DNA of 24,833 bases from DQWO01 sp964478545 (GCA_964478545.1 CAYZIS010000033.1:1-24833), one strand, 5' to 3'; positions 1-8,083 are shown, numbered from the stretch's first letter. Notes: a model not told the origin generated them from the letters alone. Translations and numbers: made by a program.

Positions 1-98
1 TTTGTCCACGATGTCATGGCACTAAAAAGTGTCCACGATGTCCTGGCATTTAACACTTACTCATTAACCTCCAATGTTTTGTTGTAACTCAATTCATA
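1..98. repeat. Direct repeats at left edge, possible mobile-element end
   Basis: A 19-bp unit beginning TGTCCACGATGTC occurs at 3-21 and again at 30-48 with one mismatch (27-bp period). Tandem copies of a short sequence near an edge resemble the multiple terminal repeats of IS21-like elements, but no transposase gene lies in the window, so this is only a suggestion. The remainder to 98 holds nothing recognisable. Confidence 0.3.
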
Positions 99-113
99 AT
101 GTTCAGAATGCTG

Positions 114-344
114 TCATCGGACATGAATATACTTTTCATGAAACCTTACAACCGTTTCCTGCAGATTTCCGTCAAGAATATTCATTGCTGTTTCAGCAAT
201 GTCTTCCGGCAGTTTCCCATGAAAAGCTTCGGCGATACCGCCGGTAATGCGGGCCATGGTATCGCTGTCGCCGCCCAGTGAAATGGCATTTTTGATGGTA
301 TTCTCATAGTTTTCAGCTTCCAGGAAAGCCGTAATCGCCTGGGG
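114..344 (-). pseudogene. C-terminal fragment of ADP-ribosylglycohydrolase (duplicate)
   Basis: Read on the minus strand this is an open frame of about 76 codons ending in TGA at 114-116. It matches the last ~74 residues of the intact ADP-ribosylglycohydrolase at 1041-1814, including the GGDSDT metal-binding motif and the following ITGGIAEAF segment, with many substitutions. Similarity stops abruptly at 344, inside the codons for QAITAFL, where unrelated sequence leading to the toxin-antitoxin pair begins. It lacks the N-terminal TDD metal ligands and has no start, so it cannot be an active enzyme. It is a relic of a tandem paralogue, or of a duplication whose 5' part was replaced. Confidence 0.85.
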
Positions 345-346
345 GC

Positions 347-377
347 TTGACTTTAAGCATTAAATATTACATACTAT
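347..377 (+). promoter_or_regulatory. Possible promoter of the toxin-antitoxin pair
   Basis: TTGACT (347-352) is followed by TACTAT (372-377) at 19 bp, or by CATACT at 17 bp, 44 bp upstream of the antitoxin ATG. It starts right at the junction with the pseudogene fragment. The short repeat TAAGCAT occurs at 354-360 and 377-383 and could bind the antitoxin. Spacing is not ideal. Confidence 0.3.
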
Positions 378-420
378 AAGCATCACATAGAACGCCAATA
401 AAACATTGCGAGGTGATTAA

Positions 421-705
421 ATGACCCTAAGCATAACTGAAGATATTCGTTCAATTACGGAGTTGAAAAGAAACACCAATTCAGTTCTTGAACAAATTCA
501 TAAAACCAAACGTCCTGTTGTTCTAACGGTGAATGGCAAAGCTGAAGCCGTGCTTCTGAGCGCGCCGGAGTATGAAAAAATTGCAAATGCATTTAATTTA
601 CTTAAACTTCTTGTTCCGGCAGGGGAGGATATAAACCACAACCGCTACCGGGAAGCCAACGCCTTTTTCGAGGAATTTAAACGTGAAAAAAAGATTTCGG
701 GTTAA
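421..705 (+). CDS. Phd/YefM-family type II antitoxin
   Basis: The 94-residue product has the N-terminal Phd/YefM layout: a DIRSITELKRNTNSVLEQI segment, then KRPVVLTVNGKAEAVLLSAPEYEKI, the beta-strand/helix signature of this DNA-binding fold, and a charged C-terminal tail of the kind that wraps around the toxin. A strong Shine-Dalgarno (GAGGTGATT) sits just before the ATG. The frame overlaps the downstream toxin start by 23 bp, the usual coupled arrangement in which the antitoxin is made first. Members bind their own promoter as antitoxin or antitoxin-toxin complex. The family assignment is firm; the partner specificity is inferred from context. Confidence 0.88.
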   Translation: MTLSITEDIRSITELKRNTNSVLEQIHKTKRPVVLTVNGKAEAVLLSAPEYEKIANAFNLLKLLVPAGEDINHNRYREANAFFEEFKREKKISG

Positions 706-982
706 TTTATCGCAACAGGCACAAAACGATCTTGAGCAAATCTTTTATTACATCACGGACGACAACATCAACAATGCCACAAATTTCATCCTGCAACTGG
801 AAAAGAAAATCTACTCTCTTGAAAATTTCCCGCAGCGGCACCCATTGATACCCGAGAATGAATTCTTCGGCACTAACTACCGACATCTGATTTTTAAAAA
901 ATATCGAGTAGTTTACCGGATCACTGAAAAGTCCGTATTTATTTTAAGAATATTTCACGGCGCTAAACTTATGGACCTGTAA
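683..982 (+). CDS. ParE/RelE-superfamily toxin
   Basis: The product is 99 residues, typical for the ParE/RelE fold. It has an N-terminal strand (RFRVNLSQQAQNDLEQIFYYI), a helical hairpin, and the C-terminal YRHLIFKKYRVVYRITEKSVFILRIFHGAK block, close to the R-Y-R-V-x-Y-R-I pattern of ParE toxins. ParE members poison DNA gyrase and RelE members cut mRNA on the ribosome; this sequence looks nearer to ParE, but sequence alone does not prove the target. The start is GTG at 683, with GAGGA about 8 nt upstream inside the antitoxin gene, giving translational coupling. There is no obvious terminator before the converging gene at 1041. Confidence 0.87.
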   Translation: MKKRFRVNLSQQAQNDLEQIFYYITDDNINNATNFILQLEKKIYSLENFPQRHPLIPENEFFGTNYRHLIFKKYRVVYRITEKSVFILRIFHGAKLMDL

Positions 983-1040
983 TTTTCCCCATTTTCCATC
1001 ATTTTCAGCCACACTCTGGCGGTCAGCCGGACATCATCAA

Positions 1041-1814
1041 TCAAACATACATATATTTATCATAAAACCTGGCAACTATTTCCCGCAGGTTTTCGTCAAG
1101 AAAATTCATTGCTGTTTCAGCGATGTCTTCCGGCAGTTTTCCATAAAAAGCCTCAGCGATGCCGCCGGTAATGCAGGCCATGGTATCGCTGTCGCCGCCC
1201 AGTGAAATTGCATTCCTGATGGCATCCTCATAGTTTTCAGATTCCAGGAAAGCCGTAATCGCCTGGGGTACGGTTCCCTGACATGAGACATCAAACTCAT
1301 AATCCGGCCTGATTTCATCAATGGTCCTGGTTAAATCATATTTGAACTGCCGGATAATGTATGATTTTATCTCTTCCCTTGAAGCCCCATTTCGGGCGAG
1401 GAAAATTGAGGCTGACGTGGCTTGCGCCCCTTTGATGCCTTCCGGGTGATTATGGGTGATAGCGGCATAGTATTCCGCCTGGCGCAAAACATCGTCCAGA
1501 TTTTCAAAGGCATAGCCGACAGGGCTGGTTCTCATCGCCGATCCGTTACCCCAGCTATTATAAGGTTTAGGGTCAGCTCTCTTTGCCCACTTGTGGAATG
1601 AGCCACCATATCCAGCATCAGGATAACGCCGATAATATCTTCTCATGATCTGTCCGTAATCATCTTCATTTAAGATTGCCTCAGCCAGAGCAACCGTCAA
1701 AACACTGTCATCAGTGAAGAATGCTTTTGGACTGAAAAGAACGAATTCTTTACTTTTGATATTATTCCATTCATAGACGGAACCGATAATATCACCGGCT
1801 ATTGCTCCGAGCAT
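1041..1814 (-). CDS. ADP-ribosylglycohydrolase family protein
   Basis: The 257-residue product belongs to the ADP-ribosylglycohydrolase (DraG/ARH) family, which removes ADP-ribose from modified targets using two Mg2+ or Mn2+ ions. Visible motifs are MLGAIAGDIIGS at the N-terminus, TDD at residues 34-36 (metal ligands), GSAMRTSPVGYA near 91-102, HNHPEG at 121-126 and GGDSDT at 206-211 (metal ligands). The frame extends upstream, but ATG at 1814 is chosen because AGGAGG lies 4-5 nt before it and the family N-terminus begins there. A degraded copy of the C-terminal third lies at 114-344, with the toxin-antitoxin pair in between. The natural substrate is unknown; no ADP-ribosyltransferase is visible nearby. 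Confidence 0.9.
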   Translation of the reverse strand: MLGAIAGDIIGSVYEWNNIKSKEFVLFSPKAFFTDDSVLTVALAEAILNEDDYGQIMRRYYRRYPDAGYGGSFHKWAKRADPKPYNSWGNGSAMRTSPVGYAFENLDDVLRQAEYYAAITHNHPEGIKGAQATSASIFLARNGASREEIKSYIIRQFKYDLTRTIDEIRPDYEFDVSCQGTVPQAITAFLESENYEDAIRNAISLGGDSDTMACITGGIAEAFYGKLPEDIAETAMNFLDENLREIVARFYDKYMYV

Positions 1815-1870
1815 ATGACCTCCTATCGTGTTTCGGGTTGGTTGACAGTCACCATACCACCCGCCTTGCA

Positions 1871-2029
1871 TTAAATTATTGCTGTGTAGCCAAGAACAAC
1901 TTTCTTGATTTCAAATGTAACATTCTTGTTTGAGGAACTGTAATATTTGGCCACTTCATCAAATCGTGAATGAAAACAGTTGTCCATTTTCTTTACTGGA
2001 GAATCATCATAGCAGGGGTGGTGGCTCAC
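1871..2029 (-). CDS. Unrecognised short ORF
   Basis: A frame of about 52 codons runs from GTG at 2029 to TAA at 1871-1873, and can be extended open to about 2062. The product contains histidine/cysteine residues (SHHPCYDD) and a more protein-like tail (FDEVAKYYSSS, then VTFEIKKVVLGYTAII). It lies between the WYL remnant and the ADP-ribosylglycohydrolase, on the same strand. An internal ATG would give 38 residues. No family was recognised. It may be the tail of a longer lost gene rather than a complete protein. Confidence 0.28.
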   Translation of the reverse strand: MSHHPCYDDSPVKKMDNCFHSRFDEVAKYYSSSNKNVTFEIKKVVLGYTAII

Positions 2030-2045
2030 AGGATGACCCTGCCAA

Positions 2046-2288
2046 CTATTTTTTATAATTTTTTAACGTCAGTTCCAAACGTTCCCTTACTTTTTCCCGT
2101 AAACTTTCCGGCTTCAGCACTTCCACCTCGGGGCCGTAGCGCATAATGTCCATCAGCAATTCTGTGTCGTGGGAGCAGGGCATCGTGGATTTGGAGACTT
2201 CCAGTTCATCAATAAACCGGCGTAATGATACAGATTTTCTTTGTTTAAGGAGTTTGTCAATTTTATAGAAACGCTCGGTACGATCCAT
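2046..2288 (-). pseudogene. WYL-type transcriptional regulator, internally deleted
   Basis: The 80-codon frame joins two ends of a YafY/WYL-type regulator. Residues 1-35 are the start of a DeoR-like helix-turn-helix (DRTERFYKIDKLLKQRKSVSL, then FIDELEVSKST). From residue 36 the sequence is the far C-terminus of such proteins (ELLMDIMRYGPEVEVL, then SLREKVRERLE). The recognition helix and the whole WYL ligand-sensing domain, roughly 220-240 residues of a normal ~310, are missing, yet the frame is preserved. AGGAGG about 8 nt before the ATG remains intact. It may still be translated, but it is unlikely to bind DNA or ligand as the parent did. Confidence 0.8.
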
Positions 2289-2319
2289 ATAATCCGCCTC
2301 CTGAAGCTCTTCCTCCGTA

Positions 2320-2343
2320 ATTGTAACATTATTTTATTACAAT
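2320..2343. promoter_or_regulatory. Inverted repeat upstream of WYL remnant (possible operator)
   Basis: ATTGTAA (2320-2326) and TTACAAT (2337-2343) form a perfect 7-bp inverted repeat with a 10-bp AT-rich spacer, 31 bp upstream of the regulator's ATG. It could be an autoregulatory operator of the former WYL protein. In the related region upstream of the exonuclease (2657-2680) the palindrome is not preserved. Confidence 0.3.
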
Positions 2344-2380
2344 ATCCATGTCTATCTTATTGATTTTTCTCCTTTTCACC
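2326..2380 (+). repeat. Imperfect direct repeat, copy 1
   Basis: This 55-bp stretch (ACATTAT..TTA...AATATCC.TGT.TAT, then TTATTGATTTT and CTTTTCACC) recurs at 2661-2713, directly upstream of the exonuclease. The two copies suggest duplication of an upstream region, with 280 bp of now unassigned sequence between them. Confidence 0.5.
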
Positions 2381-2660
2381 AAAGGGAAATATCTGGAGGG
2401 AAATTCAGTGATGATATTGAAAAAGTTTTTGCTGATCACAGCTTCCATATCCTGCATTTTCCCCGGCAGGTTTCAGAACTGCGCCCCGCAGGGGCCGGGG
2501 CGTAAGCCGATCTGTGGGATTTGTCGTGATTGGCACTGCCATCTTTATCTCTACTGTGATAAACCTTCTTTCTGGCTGTCGTAACAGCGTTCTCTCTGTG
2601 ATCTATTCCAAAAGATTGGAGCATTGAGCCAATCTCGAAACTATTTTTTTCGTGACTGCA
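2381..2660. other. Gene-poor stretch with one doubtful small ORF
   Basis: No recognisable gene. A 57-codon + strand frame at 2411-2584 starts with a hydrophobic signal-like segment (MILKKFLLITASISCIF) after GGAGGG, but its GC-rich, Cys-rich second half resembles nothing known. A strong GC hairpin (GCCCC/GGGGC around 2483-2500) lies within it. The stretch is probably debris between the two direct-repeat copies. Confidence 0.3.
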
Positions 2661-2713
2661 ACATTATCTTACGGTAATATCCCTGTATATTTATTGATTT
2701 TGTTCTTTTCACC
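2661..2713 (+). repeat. Imperfect direct repeat, copy 2
   Basis: Second copy of the repeat at 2326-2380. It ends 32 bp upstream of the exonuclease ATG, so it probably contains that gene's promoter region. Confidence 0.5.
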
Positions 2714-2745
2714 GGAAACATTCCTGAAAACAGAAAGGGATTTTC

Positions 2746-3393
2746 ATGTCAGCAGATAAACAAAGGGTACCTGGCAACGTTTCTGTCATTGTACTTGATT
2801 TTGAAACCACCGGGTTGTCGCCGAATTACGGTGACAGAGCCATTGAAATCGGGGCCGTTCTGATTGAAAACAAGCGGGTCACTGATCATTTTCAAAGCCT
2901 GATGAATCCCGGTTTTCGAATTAATTCCTTTATCGAGTCATACACCGGTATCAGTAACGAGATGGTAAAGGACGCGCCGCCCTGCGAAGAGGTGATGAAG
3001 CAGTTTGCTAAGTTCATAGATGGTCATCCGCTTGTCGCCCATAACGCATCTTTTGATCGAAAATTTCTCGACGCTGAATTCAATTTGATTGGAAAATCAC
3101 CCAACAACCGGATAGCCTGTTCCATGCTGGTGGCCCGCAGATTATATCCGGATGCACCAAATCATAAGCTGGGAACACTCGTTCGGTACTGCAATATACC
3201 TACCGATGGAACCTTCCACCGGGCTCTCGCGGATGCCGAAATGACCGGTCATCTTTGGCTTTCAATGATTGATAAAATCAGGGAAGTTTTTGACATTAAC
3301 CAGGTATCATTCGGACTGATGCAAAGATTATCCAAAATAACCAGGTCAAAAGCACCGGCATACCTTAAAAAGGTTGCGGGTAAAAATCGTTAA
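2746..3393 (+). CDS. DnaQ-like (DEDDh) 3'-5' exonuclease
   Basis: The 215-residue protein is a single DEDDh exonuclease domain of the type found in DNA polymerase III epsilon and PolC, which removes nucleotides from 3' ends using two divalent metals. Exo I is LDFETTG (D18, E20), Exo II is HNASFD (D104) and Exo III is HRALADAEMT (H158 general base, D163), so all catalytic residues are present. A ~45-residue helical tail follows the catalytic domain. There is no polymerase or GIY-YIG domain, so it is either a proofreading-like subunit or a free-standing repair exonuclease. AAAGGGA precedes the ATG. It may be co-transcribed with the MscS gene, 52 bp downstream. Confidence 0.9.
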   Translation: MSADKQRVPGNVSVIVLDFETTGLSPNYGDRAIEIGAVLIENKRVTDHFQSLMNPGFRINSFIESYTGISNEMVKDAPPCEEVMKQFAKFIDGHPLVAHNASFDRKFLDAEFNLIGKSPNNRIACSMLVARRLYPDAPNHKLGTLVRYCNIPTDGTFHRALADAEMTGHLWLSMIDKIREVFDINQVSFGLMQRLSKITRSKAPAYLKKVAGKNR

Positions 3394-3445
3394 CCAGGAA
3401 CAGGAGGTTATGGAAACATTACCACCTAAAAAAAAGGAGGTTATC

Positions 3446-4306
3446 ATGGGAGAAGATTTAGCAGGACTGCAGAAACTTTATGAAATGCTGATAGAATTTA
3501 TGGTCAATTACAGCTTCCAGGTAGTCGGAGCCATTATTATTTTGGTTCTCGGTTTTCTGGTTGCCCGAAAGGTCGGAAACCTGGTTTCCGGATTCTGCCT
3601 GAAACGTAAGCTGGATGTAACCCTGTCAAAATTCTTCGGCAATGTCACCAAGATGATGGTCCTCGTTTTTGCCATCATCATCACCATGGGCAAATTTGGC
3701 ATCTCCATCGCCCCCTTTATTGCCGCCCTCGGCGCTCTTGCCTTCGGCTGTACCTTTGCACTGCAGGGGCCACTTTCCAACTTCGGAGCCGGGATTACCA
3801 TCATCCTTACCCGTCCTTTTGTGGTCGACAATACCATCACCATCCAGGGAGTCAGCGGAATCGTCAAGGAAATAACCCTGACCTCCACCATACTTGACAC
3901 CGAAGATGGAGAAGAGATCACCATCCCCAACAAACATATTGTCGGTGAGATTCTCCGTAATTCCTTTGCCAACCGGGTGGTGGAAGGTTCCATTGGCATT
4001 GCCTATCATGATAATCCTGATGAGGTCATTAAGATCATCAACAAAACCCTGGCACATTTCCCCCAGGTGGTCAAAGAGCCTAAACCTCAAATTGGCATTC
4101 AGGAATTTGCTGATTCAGCCATCACCATCGGCATGCGCTACTGGGTACCGACCAACAAATATTTCCAAACCCTTTTCCAGGTCAACCAGAATATTTATAA
4201 AGATCTTATGGACGCCGGGATCACCATTCCATTTCCACAGCAGGATATTCACCTTAAGACCCTGCCGGCCAACATGCGTGAAGAATGCAAAATTGTCGGA
4301 CAATAG
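3446..4306 (+). CDS. mscS: Small-conductance mechanosensitive channel (MscS family)
   Basis: The 286-residue inner-membrane protein matches the length and layout of E. coli MscS. It has TM1 (about 30-53), TM2, and a glycine/alanine-rich pore helix TM3 (FIAALGALAFGCTFALQGPLSNFGAG), followed by the beta domain (VDNTITIQGVSGIVKEI, then DGEEITIPNKHIVGEI) and the C-terminal alpha/beta domain ending FPQQDIHL. It opens as a heptamer under membrane tension to release solutes during hypo-osmotic shock. ATG at 3446 is chosen because AAGGAGG lies 5 nt upstream. An in-frame ATG at 3410 has a duplicate AGGAGGTT too close to it (2 nt). The GGAGGTTAT motif is thus repeated 33 bp apart. Confidence 0.93.
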   Translation: MGEDLAGLQKLYEMLIEFMVNYSFQVVGAIIILVLGFLVARKVGNLVSGFCLKRKLDVTLSKFFGNVTKMMVLVFAIIITMGKFGISIAPFIAALGALAFGCTFALQGPLSNFGAGITIILTRPFVVDNTITIQGVSGIVKEITLTSTILDTEDGEEITIPNKHIVGEILRNSFANRVVEGSIGIAYHDNPDEVIKIINKTLAHFPQVVKEPKPQIGIQEFADSAITIGMRYWVPTNKYFQTLFQVNQNIYKDLMDAGITIPFPQQDIHLKTLPANMREECKIVGQ

Positions 4307-4331
4307 CAACCATAAACAATGTGTTTTCGGC

Positions 4332-4359
4332 TGGACAAACACGAAACTTCGGTTATAAT
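4332..4359 (+). promoter_or_regulatory. Sigma70-like promoter abutting the DUF748 gene
   Basis: TGGACA (4332-4337) and a perfect TATAAT (4354-4359) are separated by 16 bp. Transcription would begin at about 4366-4368, on or next to the ATG at 4368. No Shine-Dalgarno is visible, which suggests a leaderless or nearly leaderless message. Confidence 0.5.
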
Positions 4360-4367
4360 GCTTGACT

Positions 4368-7300
4368 ATGACTGAGAAAAAACTTTCCTGGAAAGCAAAC
4401 CGGATTCAAAAAATTGCCATTGCGGCAGTTTGTGTGGTTCTTATCTACACCATTGGCGGCTTTTTTCTCCTGCCGCCACTGGTAAAAAGCCTGGCGGAGA
4501 AAAAGCTCAGCCAGGCTTTACAGCGTCAGACCACTATCACCAGGGTCAAAATCAACCCCTACCTTTTGACCTGTACCATCGACGGTTTTACCATTAAGGA
4601 CCAGACCAGCAATGAAGCATGGATCAATTGCAATCATCTGTTTGTCAACCTGCAGGCAATCTCCCTGTTCAAATTGGCGGTAGTGTGCAAAGAGATACAG
4701 CTGACCAACCCCTATGTAAAAATCACCAGGAATGAAAATCTTTCATATAATTTTTCCGACCTGCTGCCGGCAACAGAAAAAGCTGCCCCAGAGCAAAAAA
4801 AACCGCTACGCTTTTCGCTGAACAATATCCAGATAAGCGGCGGAAAGATTGATTTTATCGATACTCCCCGGCATACCAACCACCAAGTTGCTGAAATCAA
4901 CTTGGGATTACCGCTGATTTCCAACCTACCTTATCACCTGGAGACCAAGGTACAACCGGCATTTTCCGCCAAAGTCAACGGAACCCCAGTACAATTGTCT
5001 GGAGCTACAAAGCCTTTCGCCAATTCACTGGAAACATCGTTCAAAGTCAACATTGACCAACTCAACCTGCCATTCTATCTTGCCTACCTGCCAGAAAAAA
5101 GAAATTTCACCGTCACCGATGGCTCTCTGGACACCCGACTGACCCTGGCCTATGCGCAGCCGGCAAAAGAAAGCGCCTATTTGAAGCTTTCCGGCAGTTT
5201 GAAGGTAGAAAACCTGGCGATCAGCGACAATTCATCCCGTCGTTTCCTGGCCCTCCCACAGCTACAGATCAGCTTCAACCCCGCAAATCTGCTGGCCGGT
5301 CAGCTCCATATTGCTTCTTTGGACATCACCAAACCCCAGGTCGAGGTGGAACGCCAGACCGACGGCTCCCTACGGCTGCCGGAGCTCATCTTGCCGAAGG
5401 AGCAGAAAAAAAAGTCTCCTCAATCCCAACAGAAGCAGAAAAATTTTTCTCTTACCATTGATCAACTAAGCTTGGATGACGGACAACTGACTTTTCTCGA
5501 CCAGCTTACAAAACCACCTTTTTCGACCCAAATCACCCCGGTCAACCTGACAGTCAGCAATTTCAGCACCAAGCCTGAGCAACAGAGCGGCTTCACTGGT
5601 TCACTGAAAAGTGCGACCGGAGAATCCGTGGATCTCAAAGGTAATTTTTCTTTTCAGCCACTGCGGCTCAGCGGCCATTTCGACATCAACGATGTAACCC
5701 TCAGCACCTACTTTCCTTATTACCGTGACTTTTTCAGCGGCATAATCGAACAGGGATCACTCTCCGGGGCTGGAGATTTCACCCTGATTCCCGCAGCAGC
5801 CGATAAAACCATGCGTCTTGAACACGTAAGTGCTGAGCTGAAAAATCTGGGAATCAAGGAAGACAAAGCCAAGCAACAGCTGGTTAACATTCCCACATTC
5901 ACCATCCAGGAAACATCCATTGATCTACTCAAGCATCAGATTGTCATCGGCAAACTGGAATCAACTGCCGGGGCCATCAACCTGATACGGCAACCGAATG
6001 GACGAATCAATCTTCAGGATCTGCTGCCTCCACCGGCCACGACACCCTCGATAGAAAAAAAAACTGAAACCGGGGAAACAGTACAAGACAAACCCAGCCC
6101 CTGGCAGGTTGATCTTACTATTGGCGCCATAGATAAGTACCAGTTACAGTTTATCGACAAGACCCCCTCACCTCCGGTTACCGTCAAGCTGGACCATACC
6201 ACCCTGGCACTTGAGCGGCTGACAACCAGAAAAGCTCAACCGGGAAACATCAAACTTTCCTTCAAACTCAATAAAAACGGCATATTCGGCATCGGCGGTA
6301 AACTAAGCCTGACACCTCTGGCTGCAAACCTGACCTATAAGGCCGACCAAATAGCCCTGCAGCCTTTTCAACCCTATCTCAACGACTTTTTTGCCTTGGA
6401 CATTACCCGCGGGCTGGCCGGCAGCGAAGGAAGCCTGCAACTGAGCATCAATGATCAGAAAAAACCGAAAATCACCTACCAGGGCCGTCTGGCCATCACC
6501 CACTTTACCAGTGTCGATACCATAAAAGCCCATGATTTCCTCTCCTGGAAATCCCTCAAAATCCATGGCATCAAAGGCGACAGCCAGCCACTGTCGCTGA
6601 CTATTGATGAAGTTGCCATGGACGATCCCCACACCAGCATCATCGTTGCCCCTGACGGCACCCTGAACCTGCAGACAATGGCTAAAACTGCCTCCGGGGA
6701 GGAAGTATCAACCAAAACAGCAGAAGCCAATAAAACCAGTACTGATCAACCGGCCCTGGCGCTGCGTATCAACCAGATCAAAGTAAGAAATGGTCAGCTG
6801 AAATTTCTTGACCGCTCACTGAACCCGGCCTACTCCATGTCAGTGAGCCAACTGAACGGTTCCGTTGATCACCTCAGCTCCAGCCGCGGCCAGCCGGCCA
6901 AGGTCAACTTCAACGCCAAGCTCAACGGACATGCACCGATAAAAATTACTGGCACTATCAATCCCCTGCCCAAAGAGGATATGTTTGCCGACCTTACGGT
7001 CACCTTCAGCGATATTGACCTGAGTCCCTTTACACCCTATTCCGGCAAATTCGTCGGCCAGACCATCAGCAAGGGAAAACTTACCCTGGACATGCACTAC
7101 CTGATTGACAAATCAAAGCTGAGGGCTGAGAATCACCTCTTTCTCGACCAGTTTACCTTTGGTGATTCGGTGGACAGCCCCGATTCAGTTGGCCTTCCAG
7201 TCAAGCTGGCGGTTGCCCTGCTGAAAAACCGCCAGGGAGAAATTAACCTTGACCTTCCAGTCCGGGGAGACATGGCTGATCCGCAGTTCAGCCTGGGCGG

Positions 7301-7958
7301 AATTATCTTCAAAATGATTTTCAATCTTATCAGCAAAGCCGTCACTTCACCATTTGCCCTGCTGGGATCCATATTCGGCGGTGGCAAGGATGTTAACCAC
7401 ATAGCATTTGACCCCGGCAGCATCCTAATCACGCCGGAAAATCAGAAAAAACTGGCGGCGGTGGGTAAAGCACTGTATGAAAGACCGGGATTGAAGCTTG
7501 ACATCCAGGGACAGGTGGATCCCGAAACCGACCGTCAGGGATTGAAAGATTACCGCTTCCAGCACCTGCTGAAAGCCCAGAAACTGAAAAAGTTTCTCCG
7601 AAAAAGCACTACTGACATCGCTTCCCTTGACAAGGTAACCATTGAAGCGGCAAAATATCAAAAATACCTGATAAAGGCTTACAAGGCAGCATCCTTTAAA
7701 AAAGCTAAAAACGCCATCGGCCTGCTGAAAAAACTGCCTCCGGAGGACATGAAGCAACTGCTGTATGAACATATATCCGTAACTGATGGCGATCTGCGCC
7801 TGCTGGTCTATCAACGGATGGAAAAAGTCAAGAGTTATCTGGTTGCAAACGGCCAGGTGGAAGCGGAACGAATTTTTCTGACCGAACCGGAAATCCCCGG
7901 GAAAATGGCGGAAAAGGCGATCCCACCAGCACGGGAAGTTACGCTAATTATCAAATAG
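4368..7958 (+). CDS. AsmA-like DUF748 domain protein, very large
   Basis: The 1196-residue protein has one N-terminal membrane anchor (about residues 17-35, IAAVCVVLIYTIGGFFLLPP) followed by a long periplasmic part. That part is built of repeated AsmA-like modules: I-x-G-G-x-I-x-F-x-D and NGQLKFLDR type segments recur near residues 155, 365, 580 and 790. The C-terminal block beginning HIAFDPGSILITPENQKKL, with LDIQGQVDPETDR after it, is the OmpA-like end seen in DUF748 proteins. AsmA-superfamily proteins form hydrophobic grooves bridging inner and outer membranes and are linked to phospholipid transport. That role is inferred here from the family. The ATG at 4368 is preferred over TTG at 4362. 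No Shine-Dalgarno is present. Confidence 0.85.
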   Translation: MTEKKLSWKANRIQKIAIAAVCVVLIYTIGGFFLLPPLVKSLAEKKLSQALQRQTTITRVKINPYLLTCTIDGFTIKDQTSNEAWINCNHLFVNLQAISLFKLAVVCKEIQLTNPYVKITRNENLSYNFSDLLPATEKAAPEQKKPLRFSLNNIQISGGKIDFIDTPRHTNHQVAEINLGLPLISNLPYHLETKVQPAFSAKVNGTPVQLSGATKPFANSLETSFKVNIDQLNLPFYLAYLPEKRNFTVTDGSLDTRLTLAYAQPAKESAYLKLSGSLKVENLAISDNSSRRFLALPQLQISFNPANLLAGQLHIASLDITKPQVEVERQTDGSLRLPELILPKEQKKKSPQSQQKQKNFSLTIDQLSLDDGQLTFLDQLTKPPFSTQITPVNLTVSNFSTKPEQQSGFTGSLKSATGESVDLKGNFSFQPLRLSGHFDINDVTLSTYFPYYRDFFSGIIEQGSLSGAGDFTLIPAAADKTMRLEHVSAELKNLGIKEDKAKQQLVNIPTFTIQETSIDLLKHQIVIGKLESTAGAINLIRQPNGRINLQDLLPPPATTPSIEKKTETGETVQDKPSPWQVDLTIGAIDKYQLQFIDKTPSPPVTVKLDHTTLALERLTTRKAQPGNIKLSFKLNKNGIFGIGGKLSLTPLAANLTYKADQIALQPFQPYLNDFFALDITRGLAGSEGSLQLSINDQKKPKITYQGRLAITHFTSVDTIKAHDFLSWKSLKIHGIKGDSQPLSLTIDEVAMDDPHTSIIVAPDGTLNLQTMAKTASGEEVSTKTAEANKTSTDQPALALRINQIKVRNGQLKFLDRSLNPAYSMSVSQLNGSVDHLSSSRGQPAKVNFNAKLNGHAPIKITGTINPLPKEDMFADLTVTFSDIDLSPFTPYSGKFVGQTISKGKLTLDMHYLIDKSKLRAENHLFLDQFTFGDSVDSPDSVGLPVKLAVALLKNRQGEINLDLPVRGDMADPQFSLGGIIFKMIFNLISKAVTSPFALLGSIFGGGKDVNHIAFDPGSILITPENQKKLAAVGKALYERPGLKLDIQGQVDPETDRQGLKDYRFQHLLKAQKLKKFLRKSTTDIASLDKVTIEAAKYQKYLIKAYKAASFKKAKNAIGLLKKLPPEDMKQLLYEHISVTDGDLRLLVYQRMEKVKSYLVANGQVEAERIFLTEPEIPGKMAEKAIPPAREVTLIIK

Positions 7959-8083
7959 CCTACATATTTGACCTGGCCTGTTCATCAAACTTCACATCAT
8001 CTTCTTTCATTCCCCACTTCTACCGGTTGCAATATCCCTTTTTTTGCGGTAAGTAATGCCATCTGAATAAGGGGGAAATATTC

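Noticed and set aside
3508..4090. Long minus-strand frames opposite the MscS gene
   Set aside because: They lie wholly inside a confidently assigned channel gene and their composition reflects its codons.
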